Shown here: piece by piece, positions 27,172-37,631 of the stretch
Position numbering within the stretch: the first letter of the stretch is position 1
Layout of the letters: the number at the start of each line of letters is the position of its first letter
NCBI GenBank assembly: GCA_002706095.1
Contig: PAJP01000018.1
Location: 98,719 to 162,718 of the forward strand
Length of the DNA stretch: 64,000 nt
DNA from: Methylophaga sp.
GTDB taxonomy: Bacteria; Pseudomonadota; Gammaproteobacteria; Nitrosococcales; Methylophagaceae
Direction of reading: 5' to 3'
Notes under the pieces: model-generated
Database searches by the model: none
What the model was told of the DNA's origin: nothing
What the model saw: the letters and a program-made list of their open reading frames with translations, nothing else
Made by a program: the position numbers and the translations under genes

Positions 27172-29826
27172 ATGACTGATTTTGTCGATCACGATCCACA
27201 GGAAACTCAAGAATGGCTTGATGCCCTTGAGTCTGTTATTGAGGCCGGTGGTGAGGAAAAAGCGCACTTTATCATTGAGAAGCTCATTGATATGGCTCGT
27301 CGTACTGGGATCAACCTCCCGTATAGCGCTAACACTGCATACGTCAACACGATTCCTGTTGATCAGCAAGAACGCATCCCTGGTGACCAGGCGATGGAAC
27401 ACAAGCTGAGATCTTATATTCGCTGGAATGCTATGGCGATGGTAGTGAAAGCTAATATGAAGCCCGGTTCTGTCGGTGGTCATATTGCGAGTTTTTCATC
27501 AGCAGCCACCCTTTACGATGTGGGCTTTAACCACTTCTTTAAAGGTGATGAATATGGCAATGGTGCCGATATGGTTTTTGTTCAAGGCCATTCATCTCCC
27601 GGTATTTATGCTCGTTCTTTCCTTGAAGGCAGACTGACTGAAGAACAATTAGAAAATTTCCGTTTTGAAGTAGACGGTAAAGGTCTGTCCTCTTATCCAC
27701 ATCCATGGCTAATGCCTGACTACTGGCAGTTCCCAACTGTATCAATGGGGCTTGGTCCTATTTTAGCCATCTATCAGGCTCGCTTCATGAAATACATGCA
27801 GCACCGTGATATTGTCAAAACAGAAGGCCGTCATGTCTGGGCTTATCTGGGCGATGGTGAGATGGATGAGCCAGAATCATTAGGTGCGATTACCTTGGCT
27901 GGTCGCGAGAAGCTGGATAATCTTATCTATGTCGTTAACTGTAACTTACAGCGCCTTGATGGCCCTGTTCGTGGTAACGGCAAAATTGTTCAAGAATTAG
28001 AAGCTTTATTCCGTGGTGCGGGCTGGAATGTTATTAAAGTTTTATGGGGTAGTGGCTGGGATCAGTTACTGGCTCGTGATACAAAAGGCTTACTGCTTAA
28101 ACGAATGGAAGAAGTCGTTGACGGCGAATACCAGAACTATAAAGCCAAAGATGGTGCTTATGTCCGTAAACACTTCTTTGGTAAATACCCTGAATTGTTA
28201 GAAATGGTTTCTGACATGACAGATGAAGATATCTGGCATTTAAGTCGTGGTGGTCACGATCCAAGAAAGATTTATGCTGCCTATAAACGTGCCGTCGATC
28301 ATGTTGGACAACCTACCGTTATCTTAGCTAAAACCGTTAAAGGTTATGGCATGGGTGAAGCGGGTGAAGGTCAAAACACGACGCATCAGCAGAAGAAGCT
28401 GGAAATTGAACAAATGAAACGGTTCCGTGACCGTTTCAACATTCCTTTAACAGATGAAGAAGTAGACAACGTCCCATTCATCAAACTTAAGGATGACAGC
28501 CCAGAGAAAAAATATTTACTGGAACGCCGTAAAGAATTGGGCGGTTTCTTACCTAAACGTAACAACAGTGCACCTGCTCTGAAAATTCCTGAATTAAAAC
28601 TGTTTGATGCTGTATTGAAATCAAGCGGAGATCGTGAACTTTCAACCACAATGGCGTTTGTTCGCGTCTTGACTGCACTGATTCGTGATAAACAAATCGG
28701 TAAAAATATCGTTCCAATCGTGCCGGACGAAGCCCGTACTTTTGGTATGGAAGGCTTGTTCCGTAGTGTGGGTATTTATTCTTCTTCTGGCCAGCGTTAT
28801 GAGCCCGAAGATTCAGGAAAAGTCATGTGGTACCGTGAAGATACCAAAGGCCAGATTCTTGAAGAAGGGATTAACGAAGCCGGTTCAATGGCTGAGTGGG
28901 TATCAGCTGCAACGGCTTACAGTAACTACAACGTTAACATGGTGCCGTTCTATATCTATTACTCCATGTTTGGTTACCAGCGTGTTGGTGACTTATGGTG
29001 GTTAGCTGGTGATATTCAGGCCAAAGGTTTCCTCATCGGGGGGACTGCAGGTCGTACGACATTGAATGGTGAAGGTTTACAGCATCAAGATGGTCATAAC
29101 CTATTGATGGCAAATGCTATTCCAAACTGCATCAGCTACGATCCGACTTACGCCTATGAAGTTGCGGTGATTGTTCATGATGGTATGAAACGTATGTATG
29201 AGAAGCAGGAAAATGTTTTCTACTACATCACGGCCATGAATGAAAATTACAAACACCCTGAAATGCCCGAAGGCGTTGAAGAAGGCATAATCAAAGGGTT
29301 GTATAAGCTCAAAACTGGCGGTAAACATAAGCTTAAAGCCCAGCTTATGGGTAGCGGTACTATTCTGCGTGAAGTGGAAGCAGCTGCAGAGCTGCTTGAA
29401 AAAGACTGGAAAGTCTCTGCTGATGTGTGGAGTGCGACTAGCATGAACGAGTTGGTTCGAGATGGACAGGAAGTTGAACGCCATAATCGCCTCAACCCAA
29501 CCGCACCGAAAAAACGCAGCTATATTTCTGAATGCTTAGATGATGCGGCTGGTGTCGTGGTTGCTGCAACAGACTACATACGTTTATATGCAGAACAAAT
29601 CCGTCCGTGGGTTAAAGCGAGCTATACCGTTTTAGGTACGGATGGTTTTGGCCGAAGCGATACTCGTGAAGCATTGAGAAGTTTCTTTGAAGTGGATCGT
29701 TATCATGTCGTTGTTGCAACACTACATGCATTAGCCGACGAAGGTCAGATCAAATATGACGTGGTTGCTGATGCAATCAAAAAGTATGAGATTAATGCAG
29801 AAGCAATCAACCCAGTTAAGGCATAA
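27172..29826 (+). CDS. aceE: Pyruvate dehydrogenase E1 component (homodimeric)
   Basis: AceE decarboxylates pyruvate with thiamine diphosphate and passes the acetyl group to lipoate on E2. The 884-residue length and sequence match the single-chain gammaproteobacterial E1. The TPP-binding motif starts at YLGDGEMDEPES and ends in NCNLQRLDGPVRGN. The transketolase-like central region (YIYYSMFGYQRVGDLWW) and the C-terminal TFGRSD-type segment (GTDGFGRSDTREALR) are present. GAGAAGG upstream supports the ATG. It heads the aceE-aceF-lpd operon, with a three-base gap to aceF. Confidence 0.98.
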   Translation: MTDFVDHDPQETQEWLDALESVIEAGGEEKAHFIIEKLIDMARRTGINLPYSANTAYVNTIPVDQQERIPGDQAMEHKLRSYIRWNAMAMVVKANMKPGSVGGHIASFSSAATLYDVGFNHFFKGDEYGNGADMVFVQGHSSPGIYARSFLEGRLTEEQLENFRFEVDGKGLSSYPHPWLMPDYWQFPTVSMGLGPILAIYQARFMKYMQHRDIVKTEGRHVWAYLGDGEMDEPESLGAITLAGREKLDNLIYVVNCNLQRLDGPVRGNGKIVQELEALFRGAGWNVIKVLWGSGWDQLLARDTKGLLLKRMEEVVDGEYQNYKAKDGAYVRKHFFGKYPELLEMVSDMTDEDIWHLSRGGHDPRKIYAAYKRAVDHVGQPTVILAKTVKGYGMGEAGEGQNTTHQQKKLEIEQMKRFRDRFNIPLTDEEVDNVPFIKLKDDSPEKKYLLERRKELGGFLPKRNNSAPALKIPELKLFDAVLKSSGDRELSTTMAFVRVLTALIRDKQIGKNIVPIVPDEARTFGMEGLFRSVGIYSSSGQRYEPEDSGKVMWYREDTKGQILEEGINEAGSMAEWVSAATAYSNYNVNMVPFYIYYSMFGYQRVGDLWWLAGDIQAKGFLIGGTAGRTTLNGEGLQHQDGHNLLMANAIPNCISYDPTYAYEVAVIVHDGMKRMYEKQENVFYYITAMNENYKHPEMPEGVEEGIIKGLYKLKTGGKHKLKAQLMGSGTILREVEAAAELLEKDWKVSADVWSATSMNELVRDGQEVERHNRLNPTAPKKRSYISECLDDAAGVVVAATDYIRLYAEQIRPWVKASYTVLGTDGFGRSDTREALRSFFEVDRYHVVVATLHALADEGQIKYDVVADAIKKYEINAEAINPVKA

Positions 29827-29829
29827 ATA

Positions 29830-31155
29830 ATGGCAGAATTAATTGAATTAAAAGTTCCTGATATTGGTGACTTTGAAGCAGTTGAAATCATTGAAGTGCT
29901 TGTTGCTGAAGGCGATAGCATTGATGAAAATCAAGAAGTCATTACTGTAGAGTCTGATAAAGCGATGATGGAAATTCCAGCATCGCAAGCAGGCACGATA
30001 AAAGAAATGAAAGTGGCGGTTGGTGATAAGGTCAGTGAAGGTACCGTTATTGCTATGCTTGAAGTGGCTGAAGGCGCTTCTGCTGCAAAAGAAGACGTTA
30101 AACCTGAAGAAAAAGCTGAAAAACCAGCTGCGCCCGCATCAGCAGAAAAAACAGAAGCCAAAGCGGAGACTAAGGTTGAATCAACTCCGGCACCTGCAGC
30201 ATCCACATCTGAGGCGATTCCCTACGCACCTGACAATAAAGCAGGTGTTCGTCGTGCTCATGCCTCGCCTTCAGTGCGTCGATTTGCTCGTGATTTAGGT
30301 GTTGTGCTGACATCGGTCAGTGGCACTGGTCCAAAAGGGCGTATCACTAAAGATGATGTTCAAAACTATGTGAAACAGGTGATGACGACACCTGCCTCTG
30401 CGCCAGCGCAAAGTGGTAGTGCAATTCCATCAGTACCGGTGGTTAATTTTGAACAGTTTGGTGATATCGAGACGCAAGAGATGTCTCGCATTAAGAAAAT
30501 ATCTGGCAAACACCTTCATGCATGTTGGTTAAACATCCCACATGTTACGCAATTTGATGAAGCCGATATCACTGAGTTAGATGCTTTCCGCAAAGAAAAT
30601 AAAGAAATGGCAGCGAAGAAAGGTGTGAACTTAACACCTTTAGTTTTCATTATGAAAGCGGTGGTTGCTTGCTTAAAACAATTCCCAGAATTCAATGCTT
30701 CACTTAGTGAAGATAAAGAAAGCCTGATTCTGAAAAATTATTACAATCTGGGTGTGGCTGTGGATACACCAAATGGGCTTATGGTGCCGGTTATCAAAGA
30801 TGTCGATAAAAAAGGCTTTTTGGAATTAGCTGGTGAACTTGGCGATATTAGTGCCCGTGCTCGTGAAGGTTCATTAACAGCCAAAGATTTACAAGGTGGC
30901 ACGTTCTCTATTTCAAGTCTTGGTGGTATTGGTGGTCAGTTCTTTACGCCTATCGTTAATGCGCCGGAAGTGGCGATCTTGGGTGTGAGCCGTCATCAAA
31001 TGAAACCGGTCTGGAATGGCAAAGAATTTGTTCCACGACTGATGCTGCCATTATCTGTCTCTTATGACCATCGCGTAATTGATGGTGCGGCAGGTGCACG
31101 CTTTACCGTGATGCTCAGCCAGATGTTGTCTGATATTCGTAAGGTGCTGCTATGA
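29830..31155 (+). CDS. aceF: Dihydrolipoamide acetyltransferase (PDH E2), single lipoyl domain
   Basis: AceF forms the core of the PDH complex and transfers acetyl to CoA. The 441-residue chain starts with one lipoyl domain (lipoylated Lys44 in [10 protein letters not shown]). An Ala/Pro/Glu/Lys linker and a peripheral-subunit-binding domain ([13 protein letters not shown], about residues 145-180) follow. The catalytic domain ends with the active-site motif [11 protein letters not shown]. coli AceF has three lipoyl domains, so this is the short form. The E3 subunit encoded next carries an additional lipoyl domain. Its stop overlaps the lpd start by four bases. Confidence 0.97.
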   Translation: MAELIELKVPDIGDFEAVEIIEVLVAEGDSIDENQEVITVESDKAMMEIPASQAGTIKEMKVAVGDKVSEGTVIAMLEVAEGASAAKEDVKPEEKAEKPAAPASAEKTEAKAETKVESTPAPAASTSEAIPYAPDNKAGVRRAHASPSVRRFARDLGVVLTSVSGTGPKGRITKDDVQNYVKQVMTTPASAPAQSGSAIPSVPVVNFEQFGDIETQEMSRIKKISGKHLHACWLNIPHVTQFDEADITELDAFRKENKEMAAKKGVNLTPLVFIMKAVVACLKQFPEFNASLSEDKESLILKNYYNLGVAVDTPNGLMVPVIKDVDKKGFLELAGELGDISARAREGSLTAKDLQGGTFSISSLGGIGGQFFTPIVNAPEVAILGVSRHQMKPVWNGKEFVPRLMLPLSVSYDHRVIDGAAGARFTVMLSQMLSDIRKVLL

Positions 31156-32924
31156 GTGAAATAGAAGTAAAAGTCCCTGATATTGGTGATTTTGATGCTG
31201 TTGAAATCATCGAAGTACTTGTGAGTGAAGGCGATATTGTTGAAGAGAATCAGGATATTATTACTCTTGAATCAGATAAAGCGGCAATGGAAATTCCTAG
31301 CACAGCCAAAGGAAAAATTGTCAGCTTAAAGGTATCTGTAGGCGATAAGGTCTCTGAAGGTGATGTTATCTTAACGCTAGAAGCTAGACAGGTCGAGGCT
31401 GATACTGAAGACACCGAGTCAATACCTGAAGCAACGGAAACTAAAGCAAGCTCGCCAGAAAAAGCAGCGCCAACACCAGCGGCTGTACCGCATGGTGATG
31501 CGGATCTGCATGCCGAGGTATTGGTGCTCGGTTCTGGACCGGGTGGCTATACTGCCGCATTCAGAGCGGCTGATCTGGGTAAGCAAGTCGTCATGGTTGA
31601 ACGTCACGAACGAATTGGTGGTGTTTGCTTAAATGTCGGCTGTATTCCTTCTAAAGCATTGTTACACACAGCGCAGATTATTAATGAAGCCGAAGAAATG
31701 TCGCATCATGGGGTGAAATTCAATAAACCTCAGATCGATATTCGCGAATTAGAATCTTGGAAAAGCAGTGTTGTTAATCAGTTAACTGGCGGCTTAAAAG
31801 CATTAGCTAAAACACGTAAGGTCACCATAGTGCAAGGCGAGGGTAGCTTTACCAGCCCAAACACTTTGAAGGTTGAAGGGCCTGACGGTGAGAAAACGAT
31901 CTCGTTTGACCACTGTATTATTGCTGCCGGTTCACGCGTAACAAAAATCCCTGTATTCCCAAATGACGATCCAAGAATGATGGATTCCACGGATGCATTA
32001 GAACTGGAAGATATACCAGAGAAATTATTAGTCATTGGCGGTGGTATCATCGGACTTGAAATGGCGACTGTTTATGATGCTTTAGGCTCCAAGATCACTG
32101 TCGTTGAGTTACAAGATAGTCTGATTCCGGGTGCGGATAAAGATATTGTTAAACCGTTGCTCAAGCGTGTAGAGCAAAATTACGACAATATATATCTGAA
32201 CACAAAAGTCAGTAACATTGAGCCAAAAGAAGATGGTTTACTCGTCACTTTTGAGGGTAAAGATGCACCTGAACAAGCGATGTTTGACAAAATACTGGTT
32301 GCTGTTGGTCGTTCACCAAACGGTAAACTGATTAATGCTGAAGCAGCGGGTGTCATCGTGACTGATCATGGCTTTATCGAAACGGATGGCCAGATGCGTA
32401 CGAATGTGCCGCATATCTTTGCTATTGGTGACATTGTAGGTCAGCCGATGCTTGCCCATAAAGCAACGCATGAAGGGAAAGTGGCTGCTGAGGTGATTGC
32501 TGGTCAAAAATCCGTATTTGAACCTATGACGATACCGTCTGTTGCCTATACCGATCCTGAAGTGGCCTGGATGGGAATGAGCGAAGACGAAGCCAAAAAG
32601 CAAGGCATTGATTATGTGAAAGGTGCCTTCCCCTGGGCTGCCAGTGGTAGAAGCTTAAGCCTGGGTAGAGATGAAGGTCTGACAAAAGCTATCTTTGAAA
32701 AAGAAACTGGCCGATTAATTGGTGCAGGTATTGTTGGTCCTAATGCGGGTGAATTAATTGCAGAAGCTGTTCTCGCTCTCGAGATGGGAGCAGATGCTGA
32801 GGATATTGGTTTGACTATCCATCCTCATCCAACTTTATCTGAGACATTAGGATTTGCTGCAGAAATGGCCGAAGGATCAATCACCGATCTGATGCCGCCA
32901 CGCAAGACTTTGCACTCTAAGTAA
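31152..32924 (+). CDS. lpdA: Dihydrolipoamide dehydrogenase (E3) with N-terminal lipoyl domain
   Basis: Residues 1-80 form a lipoyl domain much like that of AceF (Lys43 in [10 protein letters not shown]), followed by an Ala/Pro linker. Residues about 120-590 are the flavoprotein disulfide reductase: FAD motif [13 protein letters not shown], redox-active disulfide [16 protein letters not shown] motif [12 protein letters not shown] and C-terminal HPHPTLSE with the catalytic His/Glu. It reoxidises dihydrolipoate with NAD+. Lipoyl-bearing E3 occurs in some bacteria, so the 590-residue length is real and not a misannotation. A strong terminator follows the gene, closing the operon. Confidence 0.97.
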   Translation: MSEIEVKVPDIGDFDAVEIIEVLVSEGDIVEENQDIITLESDKAAMEIPSTAKGKIVSLKVSVGDKVSEGDVILTLEARQVEADTEDTESIPEATETKASSPEKAAPTPAAVPHGDADLHAEVLVLGSGPGGYTAAFRAADLGKQVVMVERHERIGGVCLNVGCIPSKALLHTAQIINEAEEMSHHGVKFNKPQIDIRELESWKSSVVNQLTGGLKALAKTRKVTIVQGEGSFTSPNTLKVEGPDGEKTISFDHCIIAAGSRVTKIPVFPNDDPRMMDSTDALELEDIPEKLLVIGGGIIGLEMATVYDALGSKITVVELQDSLIPGADKDIVKPLLKRVEQNYDNIYLNTKVSNIEPKEDGLLVTFEGKDAPEQAMFDKILVAVGRSPNGKLINAEAAGVIVTDHGFIETDGQMRTNVPHIFAIGDIVGQPMLAHKATHEGKVAAEVIAGQKSVFEPMTIPSVAYTDPEVAWMGMSEDEAKKQGIDYVKGAFPWAASGRSLSLGRDEGLTKAIFEKETGRLIGAGIVGPNAGELIAEAVLALEMGADAEDIGLTIHPHPTLSETLGFAAEMAEGSITDLMPPRKTLHSK

Positions 32925-32959
32925 CAATGCGTAAACTGGCTGTTGCCAGCAATTGATGA

Positions 32960-32997
32960 GGGTATATCTGTGTTCAACACAGATATACCCGTTTTTT
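32960..32997 (+). terminator. Rho-independent terminator after the PDH operon
   Basis: GGGTATATCTGTGTT (32960-32974) pairs with AACACAGATATACCC (32976-32990), a long perfect stem, followed by G and seven T. It lies about 35 bases after the lpdA stop and is the clear end of aceE-aceF-lpdA. The complementary strand lacks the matching T-run. Confidence 0.93.
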
Positions 32998-33019
32998 TGC
33001 CTATTATTTTTTTGAGTTA

Positions 33020-33820
33020 ATGACAAGCAAGGGCCATTTTGATGCCACGTTAAAACCGCCACTCAAGTGGGCGGGTGGGAAACGTTGGTTATTACCTGTT
33101 CTTAAACGCTACTGGAATAAACATCAGCCGAGCAGACTGGTGGAACCTTTTTGTGGCGGGCTTTCGGTTGCGCTTGGTTTAGCACCAGATAATGCATTAC
33201 TCAATGATGTAAACCCCTCATTAATCAATTTCTATCAGCATCTAAGTCAAGGCCTGGAAGTCGATATAGCGTTTATTAATGATGAGGCAAACTACTATCA
33301 ATGTCGTGATGAATTTAATCGGCTTAATGCTAAACAAAATAATCCAGCGCGGGCGGCACAACTCTTCTATTATCTGAATCGCACAGGCTACAATGGTTTG
33401 TGTCGGTTTAATAGTCAGGGCGGTTACAATGTCCCTTTCGGACGTTATAAAACCATCAATTATTTAGAGAGTTTTGTTCACTATCAGCCAATCCTATCTC
33501 GATGGCAATTTTCTTGTGAGGATTTTGAATCGATACCACTCCAAGCGAATGACTTTGTATATGCCGATCCTCCATATGACACACCTTTCCATCAATACTC
33601 ACAAAAAGGATTTAAATGGGAAGACCAGGAGCGTCTGGCATATTGGTTAAGTCATCATGAGGGGCCGGTTCTTTTGTCTAATCAGGCGACAGACAGAATT
33701 ATCAAGCTTTATCGTCAGCTAGGTTTCAGGCTGCGTTACCTTGATGCACCACGTTTAATTAGCTGTAAAGGAAATGGGCGGAAAGCGGTGAAAGAAGTGC
33801 TTGCAATCCGCGGTTTTTGA
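33020..33820 (+). CDS. dam: D12-class adenine-N6 DNA methyltransferase (Dam-like)
   Basis: The 266-residue enzyme has the alpha-class amino-methyltransferase order: the SAM-binding motif X region KPPLKWAGGKRW, motif I FCGGLSVALG, then the catalytic DPPY motif (VYADPPYDTPF, about 188). It also has the central segment YYLNRTGYNGLCRFN shared with Dam. The expected target is adenine in GATC. There is no restriction enzyme gene beside it, so a regulatory, replication or repair role like Dam is likely. It sits alone between the PDH terminator and argG. The ribosome site is weak. Confidence 0.88.
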   Translation: MTSKGHFDATLKPPLKWAGGKRWLLPVLKRYWNKHQPSRLVEPFCGGLSVALGLAPDNALLNDVNPSLINFYQHLSQGLEVDIAFINDEANYYQCRDEFNRLNAKQNNPARAAQLFYYLNRTGYNGLCRFNSQGGYNVPFGRYKTINYLESFVHYQPILSRWQFSCEDFESIPLQANDFVYADPPYDTPFHQYSQKGFKWEDQERLAYWLSHHEGPVLLSNQATDRIIKLYRQLGFRLRYLDAPRLISCKGNGRKAVKEVLAIRGF

Positions 33821-33929
33821 TACAATACGCGTTCTTTTTTATTCAAGTTAATGCCAAGATTGCCGATGTTATAACTATGGTGATTTAGGGATTAAGTCAG
33901 TTCATTTTTTACAGGAATACATATCACCC

Positions 33930-35147
33930 ATGTCTAAAATCAACAAAGTCGTATTAGCCTATTCTGGCGGATTAGATACCTCAGTTATTTTGAAGTGGTT
34001 ACAAGATAAATATGATTGTGAGGTGGTCACTTTCACAGCTGACTTAGGGCAGGGTGAAGAAGTTGAACCAGCCAGAGCAAAAGCACAGTCTTTAGGCATC
34101 AAAGAAATCTACATTGAGGACTTACGTGAAGAATTTGCTCGTGATTATGTCTTTCCTATGTTCCGTGCAAATGCTATCTATGAAGGTGAATACTTATTAG
34201 GTACTTCTATTGCTCGTCCACTGATTGCTAAACGTTTAGTTGAAATTGCTCAACAAACTGGTTCAGAAGCGGTTTCTCATGGCGCGACTGGAAAAGGAAA
34301 TGATCAGGTCCGCTTCGAACTTGGTGCCTACGCACTCAATCCGAACATTAAAGTGATAGCCCCTTGGCGTGAATGGGACTTATTGTCTCGTCAGAAATTA
34401 CTTGATTATGCAGAACAACACGGCATACCTGTAGAAATGAAACAAGGTAAAAAATCACCTTATTCAATGGATGCTAATCTGCTGCATATCTCATATGAAG
34501 GTGGCATTTTAGAAGATCCATGGGCTGAGCCTGAAGAAGCGATGTGGCGTTGGTCAGTTTCTCCTGAAAATGCTCCAGATAAAGCGACTTACCTTGAACT
34601 GACCTATGAAAAAGGTGATATCACCGCTATCAATGGTGAGGCTATGTCACCAGCGACAGTCATGACTTACCTGAATAAAGTAGCGGGTGAAAATGGTATC
34701 GGTCGTCTTGATATCGTTGAAAATCGTTATGTCGGTATGAAGTCACGTGGATGTTATGAAACACCCGCTGGGACAGTGATGTTGAAAGCTCACCGTGCTA
34801 TCGAGTCATTGACCTTAGATCGTGAAGTAGCTCACCTTAAAGATGAATTAATGCCTCGTTATGCCAAATTAATTTATAACGGATATTGGTGGGCACCTGA
34901 GCGTGTGATGCTGCAGAAGATGATTGATGAATCGCAAACCACCGTTAACGGTAAAGTCCGTGTCAAATTATATAAAGGTAGTGTTTCTGTTGTTGGACGT
35001 GCTTCTGAGACGGACAGCCTGTTTGATGAATCTATTGCTACATTTGAAGACGATGCGGGGGCTTATGATCAGAAGGACGCTGAAGGTTTCATTAAACTGA
35101 ATGCGCTGCGTTTGAAAATTGCTGGTAAAGCAAAACGTAAGTTCTGA
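33930..35147 (+). CDS. argG: Argininosuccinate synthase
   Basis: ArgG joins citrulline and aspartate using ATP in arginine synthesis. The 405-residue sequence starts with the N-type ATP pyrophosphatase P-loop [11 protein letters not shown] (residues about 9-19). It contains the conserved [15 protein letters not shown] region and the [15 protein letters not shown] and [11 protein letters not shown] segments. This is the type of ArgG with about 400 residues. An AGGA lies about 12 bases upstream of the ATG. A putative TACAAT -10 sits near 33821, close to the dam stop. Confidence 0.98.
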   Translation: MSKINKVVLAYSGGLDTSVILKWLQDKYDCEVVTFTADLGQGEEVEPARAKAQSLGIKEIYIEDLREEFARDYVFPMFRANAIYEGEYLLGTSIARPLIAKRLVEIAQQTGSEAVSHGATGKGNDQVRFELGAYALNPNIKVIAPWREWDLLSRQKLLDYAEQHGIPVEMKQGKKSPYSMDANLLHISYEGGILEDPWAEPEEAMWRWSVSPENAPDKATYLELTYEKGDITAINGEAMSPATVMTYLNKVAGENGIGRLDIVENRYVGMKSRGCYETPAGTVMLKAHRAIESLTLDREVAHLKDELMPRYAKLIYNGYWWAPERVMLQKMIDESQTTVNGKVRVKLYKGSVSVVGRASETDSLFDESIATFEDDAGAYDQKDAEGFIKLNALRLKIAGKAKRKF

Positions 35148-35174
35148 TAGCGCTTAATAAGGCCAAACTGAAAT

Positions 35175-36212
35175 ATGGACTACAACGAATTATCTGATAA
35201 AGCCGCGGAATATATGCGGCTTGCGTTGCCCCTAATGCGAAAGCATGGGGTGCCAATGACGCCAGATAATTATACCGTATGGTATGAACATGTTTCCGGT
35301 GCCAATGAAGCCCTTTCTTTAGCTATTAATTCCATGGTTAAAGAAACGCCAGTATTAACGCAGAATCAATGTCAGCATTTATTTAAAAGCTATTTCAATA
35401 TTGAAAAAGAGCGCGAAGAAGTGTTCCAAATGCGTCTTGAACTGGCGCGTTTGCTGAAAGAAGTGATCAACTTCATCTACAGCAGTGTTATGCATACTGA
35501 CAAGACAAATCAACGTTTAAATGATTTGTTAAGTCGAATTAACCGTGATATGTCTGCAGCCGAAATTCATCAAATAGTCGATGATATTTTGGCTGAAACA
35601 CGCCAGGCCATGAACAGTGGTGAATTATTAACTGAGCGCTTAAACACGGCGATGTCTGAGTTACAAAAACTCAAGAAAGAATTTGATGTGTCTAAGCAGG
35701 AAGCAAAAACCGATACGCTTACTGGACTGGCAAATCGTAAGGCTTTCGATGAAGTCGTGACAAAAGTGACACATGATGCAGATGACTCTGGCTTAGATGT
35801 GTGTATTATTTTTGCTGATTTGGATTTATTTAAAAATATCAATGATAAGCATGGACACCTGGTCGGCGATCAGGTGTTGCGTGTTGTTGCTAATTCACTA
35901 AAGGATAGTGTTAAGGGGCGAGATCTGGTGGCGAGATACGGTGGTGAAGAGTTCGCTATAGTCTTATTGAATACCAGCTTGCAAAATGCTAAAAACGTTG
36001 CTGAGAATATTCGTTTGGAGATTGCCTCAAAACGAATTCAGCGTAAAGATACCCGGGAATCCTTAGGCACGATTACTTTGTCTTTTGGTGTCGCTCGTTA
36101 TGTACCATCTGAAGGCAGTGAAAGCTTTATGCAACGTGCAGATAGAGCGCTTTATATGTCGAAGAGGAGAGGGCGCAACTGCGTATCAGAAGCGCCACCG
36201 CCTATTATTTAG
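35175..36212 (+). CDS. Diguanylate cyclase with GGDEF domain
   Basis: The 345-residue cytoplasmic protein makes the second messenger cyclic di-GMP. The N-terminal region (about 1-165) is helical with coiled-coil segments and no recognised sensory domain or membrane helix. Residues about 175-340 form a GGDEF domain with the active-site loop YGGEEFA and the DTLTGLANRKAFDE start. The residues just before the loop read KGRDLVA, where the inhibitory I-site would be RxxD. A Lys takes the Arg position, so product inhibition may be weak. It follows argG by 27 bases, and its 3' end overlaps the convergent nitroreductase by eight bases. Confidence 0.93.
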   Translation: MDYNELSDKAAEYMRLALPLMRKHGVPMTPDNYTVWYEHVSGANEALSLAINSMVKETPVLTQNQCQHLFKSYFNIEKEREEVFQMRLELARLLKEVINFIYSSVMHTDKTNQRLNDLLSRINRDMSAAEIHQIVDDILAETRQAMNSGELLTERLNTAMSELQKLKKEFDVSKQEAKTDTLTGLANRKAFDEVVTKVTHDADDSGLDVCIIFADLDLFKNINDKHGHLVGDQVLRVVANSLKDSVKGRDLVARYGGEEFAIVLLNTSLQNAKNVAENIRLEIASKRIQRKDTRESLGTITLSFGVARYVPSEGSESFMQRADRALYMSKRRGRNCVSEAPPPII

Positions 36213-36822
36213 TTTGTTCTGGGAACGTATTTGTAAAAAATACTTCCTCAAGATCAAGCTGTCCTGAACGTGGACGTGCATCCTGTAGTTTCTTACCTAT
36301 CGTGATCATCATTACGATCACGTGATCATGTGGCAAGTTAATTAGTCTGGCGACTTTATCAAAGTCAAAGCCATCCATCGGGCAAGAATCATAGCCCATA
36401 CCTTTAGCCATCAGCATTATTGTTCCTGCAGCAATGCCTGCTGAACGAAAACATTCGTCACGTTGTCCTTGGTGATGATTAGTGTAATAGCCCTCAATAG
36501 CGGGCAACATAAAATCTTGAACTTCTTTTGGCGCATGTCGCCAATAACGTTGCGGATCTTTCTCCCAGGCATTTAAGTCAGCACATAGAATTAATAACAT
36601 TGAGGCATCAGTGACTTGTGCCTGGCCATAACTGGCTTCACGGATAGCTTGACGCAGAGCGTTGTCTTCAACATTAACAAAACGCCAATGCTGAAGATTA
36701 AAGGCTGTTGGAGATAAAATCGCATGCTCCATCAGCATGTTGACTTCTTCTGCGGTCATTTGATGTTCAGGGTCATAATGCTTAACAGAACGACGTGTAA
36801 GAATCGCTTCTTTAATATCCAT
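36205..36822 (-). CDS. Nitroreductase-family FMN oxidoreductase
   Basis: The 205-residue protein is an NfsB/YdjA-like nitroreductase. It starts with the FMN-contacting ILTRRSVKHYDPEHQ. Its SPTAFNLQHWRFV segment and the GAIN-like region RSAGIAAGTIMLMAKGMGYDSCPM are conserved. Such enzymes reduce nitroaromatics, quinones or flavins with NAD(P)H. The physiological substrate is unknown. It is the last gene of the purB-PLD-secretin_N row on the minus strand. The 3' overlap with the GGDEF gene is short and convergent. Confidence 0.86.
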   Translation of the reverse strand: MDIKEAILTRRSVKHYDPEHQMTAEEVNMLMEHAILSPTAFNLQHWRFVNVEDNALRQAIREASYGQAQVTDASMLLILCADLNAWEKDPQRYWRHAPKEVQDFMLPAIEGYYTNHHQGQRDECFRSAGIAAGTIMLMAKGMGYDSCPMDGFDFDKVARLINLPHDHVIVMMITIGKKLQDARPRSGQLDLEEVFFTNTFPEQTK

Positions 36823-36836
36823 AAATACTCTTGTGA

Positions 36837-37631
36837 TTAATTTGAAGATGTTTCAACTTTCAGATAGATAATTTGCTGTTGTGCTTGATGTGATTGATAA
36901 CGTTTCATCCCATTTTGCTGGGCGTGTTGATCTTCTGAAACAAAGGCCAGTTTTATCCAGTTACCTAACTCACCTTGTACCGAAGTAATCACTTCACTTG
37001 AGTTAATTTGCCCTTGTTGAGCTCTATCTGAAAAGAAAGGGTGAATATCGATTTTAACTCTGTTATCAGCCAATAAAAATGGGACAGCATTAAAACCATT
37101 TGCCGTTGACGTATAGTACGTATTGGTAGCCAAACCAATGTCGCCGCTGCCGTTTATGAAATAAAGATAGTCTTTCTCAGGTTTTGCATTACCTAACTTA
37201 ATGGTGATGGGCTGACCAGCAATCCCCTGAGCTTGATATTGATTGTCTTGATCGTCTTTACCTTTTGTTGACCATGCCTTGAGTTTGACTGAAGCATTTG
37301 GCTTTGAATCTGAAAGTGTAATATTGGCTTCACTCCCTGATTGTTGCTGAAGTTCTTGTGAGGTTTGCAAGACAGTAATGACGACAGACTTTAATGGTGT
37401 GTCGAGTTTTTTGATGAGCTGTTCAACATTAGCAAGCGTGGCTCGATCCGACTTTAAAATCAGCATGTTGTCATAGGCTCTTATCGTCGCTGTCTCAGGC
37501 AAAAAGGGCCGAACCTGCTCTACGACTTCATTGGCGAGACGATGTTTCAATGCAATGGTATGGATGTTTGTATCTGCTAATATCGTTGAGCAGAACATGA
37601 GTAACGCAATTGTCAAAATGTGATTTTTCAT
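36837..37631 (-). CDS. Secretin N-domain-like periplasmic protein, function unknown
   Basis: The 264-residue protein has a signal peptide (MKNHILTIALLMFCSTILA) followed by an N-domain like those at the start of secretins (about 22-90). There IHTIALKHRLANEVVEQVRPFL and VEQLIKKLDTPLK match the NolW/secretin_N pattern. The remainder (about 95-260) does not continue into a secretin channel. It is a beta-rich tail with no recognised motif. A periplasmic binding or assembly role is possible. It begins four bases inside the end of the PLD-like gene, so they are co-expressed. No type II or IV pilus genes are nearby. Confidence 0.65.
   Translation of the reverse strand: MKNHILTIALLMFCSTILADTNIHTIALKHRLANEVVEQVRPFLPETATIRAYDNMLILKSDRATLANVEQLIKKLDTPLKSVVITVLQTSQELQQQSGSEANITLSDSKPNASVKLKAWSTKGKDDQDNQYQAQGIAGQPITIKLGNAKPEKDYLYFINGSGDIGLATNTYYTSTANGFNAVPFLLADNRVKIDIHPFFSDRAQQGQINSSEVITSVQGELGNWIKLAFVSEDQHAQQNGMKRYQSHQAQQQIIYLKVETSSN

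Noticed and set aside
29101..29484. 127-codon frame antisense to aceE
   Set aside because: It is a shadow of a highly biased coding sequence, without start signals or recognisable motifs.
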